Assembly: GCA_030044775.1 (NCBI GenBank)
Contig: JASICF010000149.1
Span: 1-29,739, forward strand
Direction: 5' to 3'
From: Candidatus Sulfotelmatobacter sp.
GTDB lineage: Bacteria; Acidobacteriota; Terriglobia; Terriglobales; Acidobacteriaceae
Length of the DNA stretch: 29,739 bases
Shown here piece after piece: positions 1-7,871 of the stretch. The notes beneath the pieces are model-generated. The model ran no database searches, had not been told where the DNA came from, and saw only the letters and a program-made list of their open reading frames with translations. Every line of letters starts with the position of its first letter. Position 1 is the stretch's first letter. Made by a program: the position numbers and the translations under genes.

Positions 1-1608
1 CGACTCGATTCTGATTCGGTCACCGGCGTCGAGGCGTGCACTGAATTTTCCCGGCATGTCTTCGATCGAGCCGTCGCGGCGAATCACGGATGCTCTTCCG
101 GGAACACCGTTTCCACCGCCGGCTAATCCCCAAGGCGAATACCTCCGTCGTTCGGAGAGCAGCGTGACCTGGGACTCGGTCAGCACCTCGATTTCACGCA
201 CAATACCGTCGCCGCCGCGATGCCGTCCGTTTCCGCCGCTCTCGCGGCGCATCGAGTACCGGCGAACGCGCAGCGGATAAGCATATTCCAGCGCCTCGGC
301 TGGGGTGTTCAGCGAATTAGTCATGTGCGTGTGCGCGCCGGAAACGCCGGGCTTGCCCGGCCTTGCGCCCATTCCGCCGGCGATGGTTTCGTAATACGCA
401 AATGGTTTGCCGCTGCGAGGATCAATTCCTCCAATCGTGAGATTGTTCATCGTTCCCGATGCCGCGGCGGGAATTCGATTGGGAAGGGCTCGCGCCAGCG
501 CCCGCAGGAGCACGTCCACGATGCGCTGCGAGGTTTCCACATTGCCGCCGGCAACCGCTGCCGGTGGAAGCGCATTCACAACTGTTCCTGCAGGCGCAAT
601 CACCTGGATCGGCCGCATCAATCCGGCTGTTGCTGGGACATCATCGGCCAGAAGGCAACGGAAGACATAAAAGCAGGCGGAATAGGTAATCGCTTCCACC
701 GCATTTACGCTTCCGTCCACTTGAGGATCGCTGCCAGAAAAATCGATTGTGACAGTGTGTCCGGATCCGCTTCGCCGTCGCGGCCCTCGCTCTTCGCCAA
801 CTCTTATTTCCACTGCGATTTTTACTGGCCGATCGCTTACGCCGTCGTCATCGAGAAAGTCCTCGGCGCGATACGTGCCCACGGGTACCTGCAGCAGAAA
901 TGTGCGCATCAGTTCTTCCGAATAGTCCAGCAACTCGCCTGCCGTTCGGTTGGTGCGCTCGATTCCATAGCGCGCGCAGAGTTCCATAAGACGTTCCGCG
1001 CCCGTGTGACAAGCGGCGAGTTGCGCATGCAAGTCGCCTTCCCGCTCTTCCGGCGTGCGTACGTTCGCAAGAAGAAGCTGCAACACGTCACGCTCGACTG
1101 CTCCCTCCCGCTGTAACCGCACTGGAGGAATGCGAAATCCTTCCTGATAGATTTCACGACAGAGTCCCATTGATCCCGCATAGGCCCCGCCGACATCGGC
1201 GTGATGAGCCCGCGAGGCGACATAAAAGTCCGGTTGATTGCCCTTGGGCGAGCGAACCTTCCCTCTATTTGCGCGGCTTCTTCCCGCATAGACCGGAGAT
1301 ACGAGGGTAATATCCGGCAGATGCGTTCCGCCGGAGAAAGGATCGTTCAACATCACTACGTCGCCCGGGCTCATCGCGCAAGCGGCAATTCCCGCCTGCA
1401 CCGAGCGAGGCATCGACCCAAGATGCACCGGCATATGGTCGCCCATGGCGATCACCTCGCCGCTGCCATCGAACACGGCACAAGAATAATCCCTACGCTC
1501 TTTAATGTTCGGTGAAAAAGCCGTTCGTCGCAGCGCCGCGCCCATCTCTTCGGCGATGGAGTGAAACAGATTTTTGAAAATCTCCAGCTCGATGGGATCG
1601 CGCTTCAT
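1..1608 (-). CDS. hyuB: Hydantoinase B/oxoprolinase family protein (HyuB-like), 3' end outside window
   Basis: An uninterrupted reverse-strand frame of 536 codons starts at the ATG at 1608 and is still open at position 1, so the C-terminus is missing. The product matches the hydantoinase B / 5-oxoprolinase beta family. These enzymes, usually with a HyuA partner, open hydantoin, oxoproline or related cyclic amide rings with ATP in the cytoplasm. Visible family signatures are the N-terminal PIELEIFKN start, NDPFSGGTHLPD (residues 88-99), RAHHADVGG (133-141) and a glycine-rich C-terminal part (GGGNGVPG). The family is usually about 510-590 residues, so little is lost. The ATG lies 20 bp downstream of the stop of an ABC permease on the same strand, so co-transcription is possible. 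No HyuA gene lies upstream; it could only be beyond the left edge. No strong ribosome-binding site is visible. The substrate cannot be told from sequence. Confidence 0.93.
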   Translation of the reverse strand, partial: MKRDPIELEIFKNLFHSIAEEMGAALRRTAFSPNIKERRDYSCAVFDGSGEVIAMGDHMPVHLGSMPRSVQAGIAACAMSPGDVVMLNDPFSGGTHLPDITLVSPVYAGRSRANRGKVRSPKGNQPDFYVASRAHHADVGGAYAGSMGLCREIYQEGFRIPPVRLQREGAVERDVLQLLLANVRTPEEREGDLHAQLAACHTGAERLMELCARYGIERTNRTAGELLDYSEELMRTFLLQVPVGTYRAEDFLDDDGVSDRPVKIAVEIRVGEERGPRRRSGSGHTVTIDFSGSDPQVDGSVNAVEAITYSACFYVFRCLLADDVPATAGLMRPIQVIAPAGTVVNALPPAAVAGGNVETSQRIVDVLLRALARALPNRIPAAASGTMNNLTIGGIDPRSGKPFAYYETIAGGMGARPGKPGVSGAHTHMTNSLNTPAEALEYAYPLRVRRYSMRRESGGNGRHRGGDGIVREIEVLTESQVTLLSERRRYSPWGLAGGGNGVPGRASVIRRDGSIEDMPGKFSARLDAGDRIRIES

Positions 1609-1628
1609 GGGCGAAGTGTAGTATTTCT

Positions 1629-2870
1629 CTATTCGTAGCGCAAACTTTCCACCGGATCGAGCTGTGCGGCGCGGGCAGCCGGCACAGTGCCGAAAATTAC
1701 TCCCACGACCGAAGAAACGACGATCGCGATAATCGCGGAGAGCCCCGAGATCGGGATGCGGTATTCCGTGAGGAAGCGCACTGAATACGGTATAGCCAGC
1801 CCAATGACAATCCCGGCGAATCCTCCGATAAGCGAGATAAGAATCGCCTCGGAAAGAAACTGGAAGCGGATCTCGCGGTTAGTTGCTCCCACCGCTTTGC
1901 GAATGCCGATTTCGCGGATGCGCGAAGTCACGGTGGCCAGCATGATATTCATGATGCCGATCCCGCTCACGATCAGCGTGACCATCGAAATCAGCAACAA
2001 GACCCAGGTTAGGCCAGTGGCGATGCGGTCCGCCATCGACAGCAACGCCGTGAGATTCGATACGTCATAGACCGATTCCGCGCGGTGCCGCGAGTAGAGC
2101 ACGCGTTTGATTTGTGCCGTCGCGGGAATCACCATGGACGGATCCTCCATGGAGAAGTACAACATTTTGATGTTCGGAATCTCGCTGAAATAGCGGCTCA
2201 CCGAGAACGGGATGAGCATCGTGTTGTCCACGATCTCTGACTGTCCGAAGGTTTCGACACGCTCTTTGAAAGTTCCGATGATGGTGAAAGGAAGCCCGGT
2301 GAGTTTAACGATCTTGCCAACGGCCGCTTGAGGCGTGCCGTAAATCTCGTTGGCCATCTTTTCTGTGATCAAGCCGACTTTGTTGTGTGCCTGGGAATCC
2401 TCCTGGTCAAAGAATCGCCCCGAGGGAACCACCAGATTGCGGACACGCTCGTATTCAGGAGAGACTCCAAGGATCGTAATGTCTTTTTCCCGGCCGTTGC
2501 CGACGGGAACGCGGTCAGAGAACTGAGTAACCGCAGATGATGCGACGATGCCGGGAACATCCTGCTGCACGGCCTGCAGGTCTTCGATGGTAAGCGGGTC
2601 GGGGTTGGAATTGCTGATGTGCGGCGCTCCGCCCAGGTACTCGGCCCAGATTTCATTGGTGCCGATGGCCTGTATCTGACCCAGCACGTACTGGCGGCCG
2701 GTCATACCGATGGTGACGACGAGAATAAGGGATGCCGTGCCGATGACCATCCCGAGCGCGGTCAGGATAAATCGGACTTTGTTGCTACAGAAGGTGTCGT
2801 AAGCAAAATTGATAATCTCGCCCAAAGCCATTTTGGGCCGAAGGCGTTCGGGCACGAGGGCAGCAGCCAT
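1629..2870 (-). CDS. MacB/FtsX-type ABC transporter permease (orphan)
   Basis: The 413-residue product has the MacB_PCD-FtsX layout: one N-terminal membrane segment (about residues 35-58, FILTALGMVIGTASLILVV), a large periplasmic domain (about 60-285), and three C-terminal membrane segments. The C-terminal part carries IREIGIRKAVGA and ends in PAARAAQLDPVESLRYE, the usual tail of these permeases. Such permeases work with a separate LolD/MacB-type ATPase in mechanotransmission-driven export or lipoprotein handling. No ATPase gene is adjacent: the upstream neighbour is divergent and the downstream neighbour is hyuB. It may therefore share an ATPase encoded elsewhere, such as a relative of the one at 26031-26816. 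The start is uncertain. The ATG at 2870 has AAGGGG immediately in front of it with almost no spacing, and Met14 (2831) is an alternative. Confidence 0.88.
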   Translation of the reverse strand: MAAALVPERLRPKMALGEIINFAYDTFCSNKVRFILTALGMVIGTASLILVVTIGMTGRQYVLGQIQAIGTNEIWAEYLGGAPHISNSNPDPLTIEDLQAVQQDVPGIVASSAVTQFSDRVPVGNGREKDITILGVSPEYERVRNLVVPSGRFFDQEDSQAHNKVGLITEKMANEIYGTPQAAVGKIVKLTGLPFTIIGTFKERVETFGQSEIVDNTMLIPFSVSRYFSEIPNIKMLYFSMEDPSMVIPATAQIKRVLYSRHRAESVYDVSNLTALLSMADRIATGLTWVLLLISMVTLIVSGIGIMNIMLATVTSRIREIGIRKAVGATNREIRFQFLSEAILISLIGGFAGIVIGLAIPYSVRFLTEYRIPISGLSAIIAIVVSSVVGVIFGTVPAARAAQLDPVESLRYE

Positions 2871-2990
2871 TCCCCTTAGATGCTACGTAGAGCGTGAAGA
2901 ACGCGCAATAGCGGGGGAATCCCTTCAAAAGAAGCGGACGCCGAACCGCCGCTTGTGGCAGAGTAATGCGATCGAGCTTGGAACCATTAC

Positions 2991-4493
2991 GTGCTCGCCA
3001 GTCCAGTGAAAGAAATACAGATCGCCAAATACAAAACGCTGGCGATGTTGATATCGCTTACCGCCGGCGCACTGCTGATACAGGGATACCATCCCTGCGC
3101 CGAGGACGCAGAAATCTACGTGCCCGGCATCGAGAAAATTTTAAACCCACAGCTTTTTCCGGCTGGGAACGAGTTCTTCTTGTCGCACGCGCACCTGACT
3201 TTCTTCCCGAATCTGGTTGCGTTCTCGCTGCGAATCACTCATCTTCCAATGGAAGTCGGGTTGTTTGCCTGGCAGCTGCTTTCGATTTTTCTGCTCTTAT
3301 CTGCATGCTGGCAGTTGAGCAGCTTGTGTTTCTTAAGCGCAAGGGCGCGCTGGGCGGGAATCTGCCTGGTCGCGGCATTGTTGACTATCCCCGTGGCCGG
3401 AACTGCTCTATACATTAGCGACCAATATTTCAACCCCAGAAACCTCGCCGCATTCGCCGCGGTCTTTGCGGTGGTGCGTACGCTGGAAAAGAAGTACGTG
3501 CGCGCGTTTCTTTGGATCGTATTTGCCGCATTGATGCACCCGCTGATGTGGGTATTCCCATTTTCGCTGTGCGTTTTGCTGTGGGCGATGGAAAAGTTCG
3601 AAGGCCGCGCACCGGGTTCTAGCGCAGCTGCGCTGGCGGCGTTCCTACTCCCCGCGATCCCGATTGCGCCTTTGCCCTCGCGCGGATATCAGGAAGCCGC
3701 CAGATTGCACCCGTATTTCTACATTCAGAATTGGGCCTGGTATGAATTGCTCGGAGCAGTGGCTCCATTGGTGCTGCTGTGGTGGTTTGCACGATGGGCG
3801 CGGCAGCGTCGATGGCGCGTCGCGGAACAACTATGCCGCGGCTCCGTGATCTACGGATTTGTTTTTCTGGCCGCCGCGATCGTCTTCGATCTGCCGGCGA
3901 GGTTCGAAGTGCTGGCCAGACTTCAGCCTTTGCGCTGCCTACAGCTGCTTTATCTCGTGCTGTTCGTTATGATCGGCGGATGGGCCGGCGAATACGTTTT
4001 GCGCGGGCGCGTTTGGCGATGGCTACTCGTCTTTATACCGTTGAGCGTGGGGATGTTCCTCGCGCAACGGTCACTCTTTCCGGACAGCGCGCACATCGAG
4101 TGGCCTGGGACCGCGCCCCGAAATCCCTGGGCGCAAGCCTTCCTCTGGATTCGAGACAATACCCCGATCGATACCGTCTTTGCGCTTGATCCTGAATATA
4201 TGCATGTCGCGGGAGAAGATGAAATCGGATTCCGTTGTCTCACCGAACGCAGCCGTTTGGCAGACTGGGTCAAGGATAATGGTGCGGTCAGCATGTTTCC
4301 TGGCCTCGCCGCGGAGTGGTGGGCTCAGGTGGAGGCACAAACTCCATGGACAAATTTTCAACTCCAGGATATGCAGCGACTGCAGAAACAGTATGGCGTG
4401 ACCTGGGTGGTCGTGCAGCAACCCGGCGTCCACGGCCTCGATTGCGCATTTCAGAATGCCGCGGTCCAAGTCTGCAGGGTTCCTCAAAAATAA
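2991..4493 (+). CDS. Polytopic membrane protein of unknown function
   Basis: A 500-residue protein beginning at a GTG codon. It has about eight to ten hydrophobic segments between residues 15 and 365, separated by short basic loops, then a soluble C-terminal domain of about 130 residues. An early extracytoplasmic loop carries HPCAEDAEIYVPGIEKIL, an acidic stretch after the first membrane helix. That placement recalls GT-C type glycosyltransferases and related polyprenol-linked sugar enzymes, but I recognise no family-defining motif. The C-terminal part, starting near FLWIRDNTP and ending VTWVVVQQPG, resembles the soluble tail of such membrane proteins: a residue run about imminent events (IRDNTPIDTVFALDPE) followed by an alpha/beta segment. 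It converges on a family-2 glycosyltransferase with only 37 bp between the stops, so the two are not one operon. A role in cell-surface glycan assembly is an inference from fold-like features and neighbourhood only. Confidence 0.75.
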   Translation: MLASPVKEIQIAKYKTLAMLISLTAGALLIQGYHPCAEDAEIYVPGIEKILNPQLFPAGNEFFLSHAHLTFFPNLVAFSLRITHLPMEVGLFAWQLLSIFLLLSACWQLSSLCFLSARARWAGICLVAALLTIPVAGTALYISDQYFNPRNLAAFAAVFAVVRTLEKKYVRAFLWIVFAALMHPLMWVFPFSLCVLLWAMEKFEGRAPGSSAAALAAFLLPAIPIAPLPSRGYQEAARLHPYFYIQNWAWYELLGAVAPLVLLWWFARWARQRRWRVAEQLCRGSVIYGFVFLAAAIVFDLPARFEVLARLQPLRCLQLLYLVLFVMIGGWAGEYVLRGRVWRWLLVFIPLSVGMFLAQRSLFPDSAHIEWPGTAPRNPWAQAFLWIRDNTPIDTVFALDPEYMHVAGEDEIGFRCLTERSRLADWVKDNGAVSMFPGLAAEWWAQVEAQTPWTNFQLQDMQRLQKQYGVTWVVVQQPGVHGLDCAFQNAAVQVCRVPQK

Positions 4494-4530
4494 CTTGCGG
4501 CGGTTCCTGGCAAACCGAAACCGATTCGCC

Positions 4531-5361
4531 TTATGCCCGATTCGGCGCCGAACGTGGGTTATCCGACCGGTCTGCGTAATAGGTAGTGTGGTCGGTCTCG
4601 AGCCTCCGGCCCTGTTCGTTGAATCGCGCCAATCGGATCAGTCCCGCCCGTTGCAGCACGAATTGCACTGTGGTGCCCAGAACACCAAAACCATACTTCA
4701 CACTTCGTGCGAAGTTGATCGATGAGGCTTCCTTGAAGTACTTCGTCGGGCACGACACCTCGCCGATGCGAAACCCGAAATGCACGCACTGCGCGAGGAT
4801 TTGATTATCGAATATAAAGTCATCGGAGTTTTCGCGTAGAGGCAGTTCGCACAGCACTTTACGGCTAAAAGCGCGATAGCCGGTGTGGTATTCGGAGAGT
4901 TTCACACGCAAGAAGAGATTCTCGAACGCCGTCAGCAGCCGATTGGAAACGTACTTGTAAAGCGGCATTCCCCCCAGCAGCGCAGTCCCGCCGATGATGC
5001 GTGAGCCCAGCACGACATCGTAAACGTCATACGCGACCATGCTGGCCATCGCCGTTATCAGCCGCGGCGTGTACTGGTAATCGGGGTGAAGCATGATGAT
5101 GACATCCGCTCCCGCGGCCAGTGCCTCGCGATAACAGGTCTGCTGATTGCGGCCGTAGCCATAATTGCGATCGTGCTGAAAGACGCGCAGATTCACTTTG
5201 AGTGACAGGCGCCGCGCCAGTTCCACGGTATGGTCGGAACTGCCGTCATCCACCAGAATTCTCAGGTCGACGAGATCCGGGAGTTCATTCAGCGTGGCCT
5301 CCAGCGTTTTCTCGGCGTTGTAAGCGGGCATCACCACCGCAATGCGCTTGCCGTTGATCAT
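4531..5361 (-). CDS. Family 2 glycosyltransferase
   Basis: The 276-residue product has the GT-A fold signatures of family 2: VVMPAYNAEKTL (residues 9-20), the nucleotide-binding VDDGS (37-41), and HPDYQY (92-97) in place of the metal-binding DxD. The later GYRAFSRKVL (about 162-171) is typical of dolichol/undecaprenyl-phosphate sugar transferases. No membrane helices follow the catalytic domain, so it is a cytosolic or peripheral enzyme that would transfer a sugar from a nucleotide sugar to a lipid carrier or glycan. The ATG at 5361 sits at the expected distance from the first beta-strand. It is divergent from leuC with a 187-bp gap. Sugar and acceptor cannot be predicted. Confidence 0.92.
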   Translation of the reverse strand: MINGKRIAVVMPAYNAEKTLEATLNELPDLVDLRILVDDGSSDHTVELARRLSLKVNLRVFQHDRNYGYGRNQQTCYREALAAGADVIIMLHPDYQYTPRLITAMASMVAYDVYDVVLGSRIIGGTALLGGMPLYKYVSNRLLTAFENLFLRVKLSEYHTGYRAFSRKVLCELPLRENSDDFIFDNQILAQCVHFGFRIGEVSCPTKYFKEASSINFARSVKYGFGVLGTTVQFVLQRAGLIRLARFNEQGRRLETDHTTYYADRSDNPRSAPNRA

Positions 5362-5548
5362 GGGCTCAAAATCTCAGGATGCAGCTTTATGATAAATGAG
5401 CGACCCGATTCAGAAGTATCATCGCCCTTTCCATGAGATCTCGCGCCGCCAAGTGAGCATCATCGAGCATCGCCATTTGGCGGCTTGCCCCCGGTCCACG
5501 GCTGTGAAAAACTAGAGACTCACGAGCGCTGTAGCTTATCGGATCTTC

Positions 5549-6958
5549 ATGCCTGCCGAGCGAACACTGTTTGAGAAAATCTGGGATGCGCATGTGGTTG
5601 CCCAGCCAGTTGGCCGGTCGCCGATCCTCTACATCGACCTGCATCTTCTGCATGAAGTCACTTCGCCACAGGCCTTCGATGGCTTGCGCTCGGGCGGAAG
5701 AAAAGTTCGTCAGCCGGCGCGCAACCTTGCCACTGTCGATCACAACATTCCCACGGAACCACGCGGTACTCCCATTACCGACCTGATCGCCGCGAAGCAA
5801 ATCTCGGCGCTGCAGGCAAATTGCAAGGAGTTTGGCATCCGCCTTTTCGATATGGATTCGCCCGAACAGGGCATCGTGCATGTCATCGGTCCTGAACTCG
5901 GCCTGACGCAACCGGGTATGACGATCGTCTGCGGGGATAGCCACACCAGCACTCACGGCGCATTCGGCGCGCTCGCCTTCGGCATTGGAACGTCCGAGGT
6001 CGAACATGTTCTGGCCACGCAGTGCATCGCCCAGCAGAAGCCCAAGACGATGAAGATCGATGTCCGCGGCCGTTTCCCAGAGGGCGTCACCGCAAAAGAT
6101 CTGGCGCTTGGAATTATCGGGCAAATCGGGACCGATGGCGCAACCGGTCATGTAATCGAGTACGCCGGCGAAGCGGTGCGCTCGCTCTCCATGGAAGGCC
6201 GCATGACTTTATGCAACATGAGCATCGAGGCTGGCGCGCGAGCAGGGATGGTCGCGCCGGATGAAACCACATTTGCCTATGTGCGAGGCCGGCGGTTTAC
6301 TCCGCACAATGCCGAATGGGAAAAAGCACTTGCACATTGGCGCACCTTGCCGAGCGCTGAAAGCGCGAAATTCGACGAGGTTGTGGAGATCGATGCAGCG
6401 CAGCTCTCTCCGTTTGTGACTTGGGGAACGAATCCGGGGATGGTGGCCCCGGTCACGGGACGCATTCCCGAACCGAACGGGATGAAAGAGTCCGACCGGC
6501 GCGGCTTCGAACTTGCATTGCAATATATGGGCCTCGAGCCGGGAAAACGTATTCAGGAGATCGGCGTCAACCGGGTCTTTATTGGCTCGTGCACGAACTC
6601 GCGGATCGAAGATTTGCGCGCTGCCGCGCGCGTCGCGAAGGGGCATCGCGTGAATCCGAAGGTGAGGGCCATGGTGGTGCCGGGATCGCAGATGGTCAAG
6701 AAAGCCGCCGAGCAGGAAGGGCTACACCAGATTTTTTTGGATGCCGGATTCGAGTGGCGGGAGTCGGGGTGCTCAATGTGCCTGGGGATGAATCCGGATA
6801 TTTTGCGGCCCGGCGAGCGGTGCGCCTCGACGAGCAACCGCAATTTTGAAGGCCGGCAGGGGCGCGGCGGGCGTACGCATCTTGTCAGTCCGATGATGGC
6901 GGCGGCGGCGGCAATTGCCGGGCATTTCACGGATATTCGCAACTGGAAGTTCCAATGA
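5549..6958 (+). CDS. leuC: 3-isopropylmalate dehydratase large subunit
   Basis: A 469-residue aconitase-family protein. With LeuD it isomerises 2-isopropylmalate to 3-isopropylmalate in cytosolic leucine biosynthesis. The three cysteine ligands of the [4Fe-4S] cluster are visible: Cys348 in FIGSCTNSR, and Cys408 and Cys411 in GCSMCLGMNPD. These positions are nearly identical to the family standard. CGDSHTSTHGAFGALAFGIG (about residues 128-147) and the C-terminal SNRNFEGRQG are also diagnostic. Length is normal. The start ATG at 5549 gives the canonical N-terminus RTLFEKIWDAHVV and follows a weak GGA six bases upstream. Its stop overlaps the leuD start by 4 bp, indicating translational coupling. 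leuA and leuB are not in the window. Confidence 0.98.
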   Translation: MPAERTLFEKIWDAHVVAQPVGRSPILYIDLHLLHEVTSPQAFDGLRSGGRKVRQPARNLATVDHNIPTEPRGTPITDLIAAKQISALQANCKEFGIRLFDMDSPEQGIVHVIGPELGLTQPGMTIVCGDSHTSTHGAFGALAFGIGTSEVEHVLATQCIAQQKPKTMKIDVRGRFPEGVTAKDLALGIIGQIGTDGATGHVIEYAGEAVRSLSMEGRMTLCNMSIEAGARAGMVAPDETTFAYVRGRRFTPHNAEWEKALAHWRTLPSAESAKFDEVVEIDAAQLSPFVTWGTNPGMVAPVTGRIPEPNGMKESDRRGFELALQYMGLEPGKRIQEIGVNRVFIGSCTNSRIEDLRAAARVAKGHRVNPKVRAMVVPGSQMVKKAAEQEGLHQIFLDAGFEWRESGCSMCLGMNPDILRPGERCASTSNRNFEGRQGRGGRTHLVSPMMAAAAAIAGHFTDIRNWKFQ

Positions 6959-7569
6959 AACCATTCACCGTACATCGTGGACGCGTGGCGCCGCTGGATC
7001 GGGTGAACATTGATACCGACCAGATCATTCCGAAGCAGTTTCTCAAGCGAATCGAGAAAAGTGGCTTCGGACAGTTTCTGTTTTATGACTGGCGATTTGG
7101 GGCCGATGGCAAAAAGAATGTCGATTTTGTCCTGGACCAACCGCGCTACGCAGGGGCAACAATTCTGCTCTCCGGCAAGAACTTTGGCTGCGGGTCTTCG
7201 CGCGAACATGCGGTGTGGGCGCTGGCTGATTTCGGATTCCGCGCCGTGATTTCTTCTTCGTTTGCCGACATTTTCGCCAACAATAGTGCCAAGAACGGTT
7301 TCCTCACGGTTCGCCTCAGCGACAACGAAATTGCTGAACTGATGAAGCGCGCAACCGAACCCGGCTACGAACTCGCGATCGATCTTGAGCAATGCCGGGT
7401 GCGCGATGATCAAGGTTTTGGCGCCAAATTTCCCATCGATGAGTTCGTCCGCCACTGCCTGATAAATGGCTTGGATGATATCGGCTTGACTTTGCAATAT
7501 GAGTCAGAAATCTCGGATTACGAAGCGCGCCATCCGGTCCCGGCGGCGCTGGATTTCGTCAACCCATAA
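6955..7569 (+). CDS. leuD: 3-isopropylmalate dehydratase small subunit
   Basis: A 204-residue swivelling-domain subunit that completes the active site of the LeuCD heterodimer. Diagnostic stretches are RVNIDTDQIIPKQFLKRI (about residues 18-35), which carries the conserved NIDTDQIIP, and the substrate-specificity region GKNFGCGSSREHAVWAL (about 75-91). Length is normal for the family. The ATG overlaps the leuC stop (ATGA). There is no further gene in the operon: a 302-bp non-coding stretch follows. Confidence 0.98.
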   Translation: MKPFTVHRGRVAPLDRVNIDTDQIIPKQFLKRIEKSGFGQFLFYDWRFGADGKKNVDFVLDQPRYAGATILLSGKNFGCGSSREHAVWALADFGFRAVISSSFADIFANNSAKNGFLTVRLSDNEIAELMKRATEPGYELAIDLEQCRVRDDQGFGAKFPIDEFVRHCLINGLDDIGLTLQYESEISDYEARHPVPAALDFVNP

Positions 7570-7660
7570 AACATGAATGAACGAGTGCAAACTGGTAAAG
7601 CGAAGTCAAAAGCCGTAAAGATTTGTAAAACATTCTTCCGTAAGCTTGACCTGCGCTTAG

Positions 7661-7687
7661 CCGCAGTTGATGCTTAATTCTGCGGTT
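7661..7687 (+). terminator. Possible terminator after leuCD
   Basis: CCGCAG (7661-7666) and CTGCGG (7680-7685) form a perfect 6-bp inverted repeat with a 13-base loop. One wobble and one A-T pair can extend it, and TTTATC follows. It lies about 90 bases after the leuD stop. The T tract is short and the loop is large, so it is only a weak candidate for intrinsic termination. Confidence 0.3.
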
Positions 7688-7696
7688 TATCATTAA

Positions 7697-7805
7697 GTCT
7701 GGGCTGTGATGTTGCCCTGATCTGCCGTGGGAGCCATAGCCCAAGGTGGACTGCCCTCTTCGTAACCGGCAGAGATACCGAAACCGACTCAGGCTGGGCA
7801 CGTCT
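7697..7805 (+). ncRNA. Candidate structured RNA or leader upstream of the RND operon (family unknown)
   Basis: This non-coding stretch holds nested complementary segments in the right order for a compact RNA fold. CCTGA (7716-7720) pairs with TCAGG (7789-7793), or alternatively TGCCC (7713-7717) with GGGCA (7796-7800). CTGCCG (7722-7727) pairs with CGGCAG (7767-7772). Inside that, TGGG (7728-7731) can pair with CCCA (7740-7743). The order is consistent with a multistem aptamer-like or small RNA element. I do not recognise a known riboswitch or 6S consensus, and the length of about 110 bases is short for 6S RNA. The strand is assumed from the downstream gene. Seen: the pairings. Inferred: that they form and matter. 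Confidence 0.3.
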
Positions 7806-7846
7806 AATAAGTAGCGGTATGTCAGCCTTAGCTTGATCTAGAAGGT

Positions 7847-7866
7847 TTTTCGACCAAGACCGAAAA
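7847..7866. promoter_or_regulatory. Inverted repeat, possible operator of the RND operon
   Basis: TTTTCG (7847-7852) and CGAAAA (7861-7866) form perfect 6-bp arms separated by 8 bases, ending 5 bases before the adaptor start codon at 7872. The size and symmetry fit a dimeric repressor site such as those of TetR- or MarR-type regulators, which often control RND pumps. A hairpin that hides the start codon region is an alternative. No regulator gene is adjacent. Confidence 0.35.
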
Positions 7867-7871
7867 TCGCA

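Noticed and set aside
220..1116. A long plus-strand frame opposite the left-edge gene
   Set aside because: Its translation is rich in Arg, His, Cys and Ser with no domain. The minus strand holds an unbroken, clearly recognisable hydantoinase-B frame over the same bases.
5387..6151. A 254-codon minus-strand frame across the leuC start and upstream gap
   Set aside because: Most of it is antisense to the certain leuC gene, and the product resembles no family. The non-overlapping part (5387-5548) is too short to argue for a gene.
6553..7497. A 314-codon minus-strand frame across leuC and leuD
   Set aside because: Fully antisense to two well-supported genes and without domain character.
7559..7801. 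Possible small minus-strand gene in the leuD-RND gap
   Set aside because: Arg/Ser/Tyr-rich, no ribosome-binding site or family likeness; the same stretch has nested complementary segments that better suggest an RNA or spacer.
7697..7805. Reading the structured stretch as 6S RNA
   Set aside because: It is about 110 bases rather than about 180, and I could not match the conserved 6S closing stem or bubble sequences.
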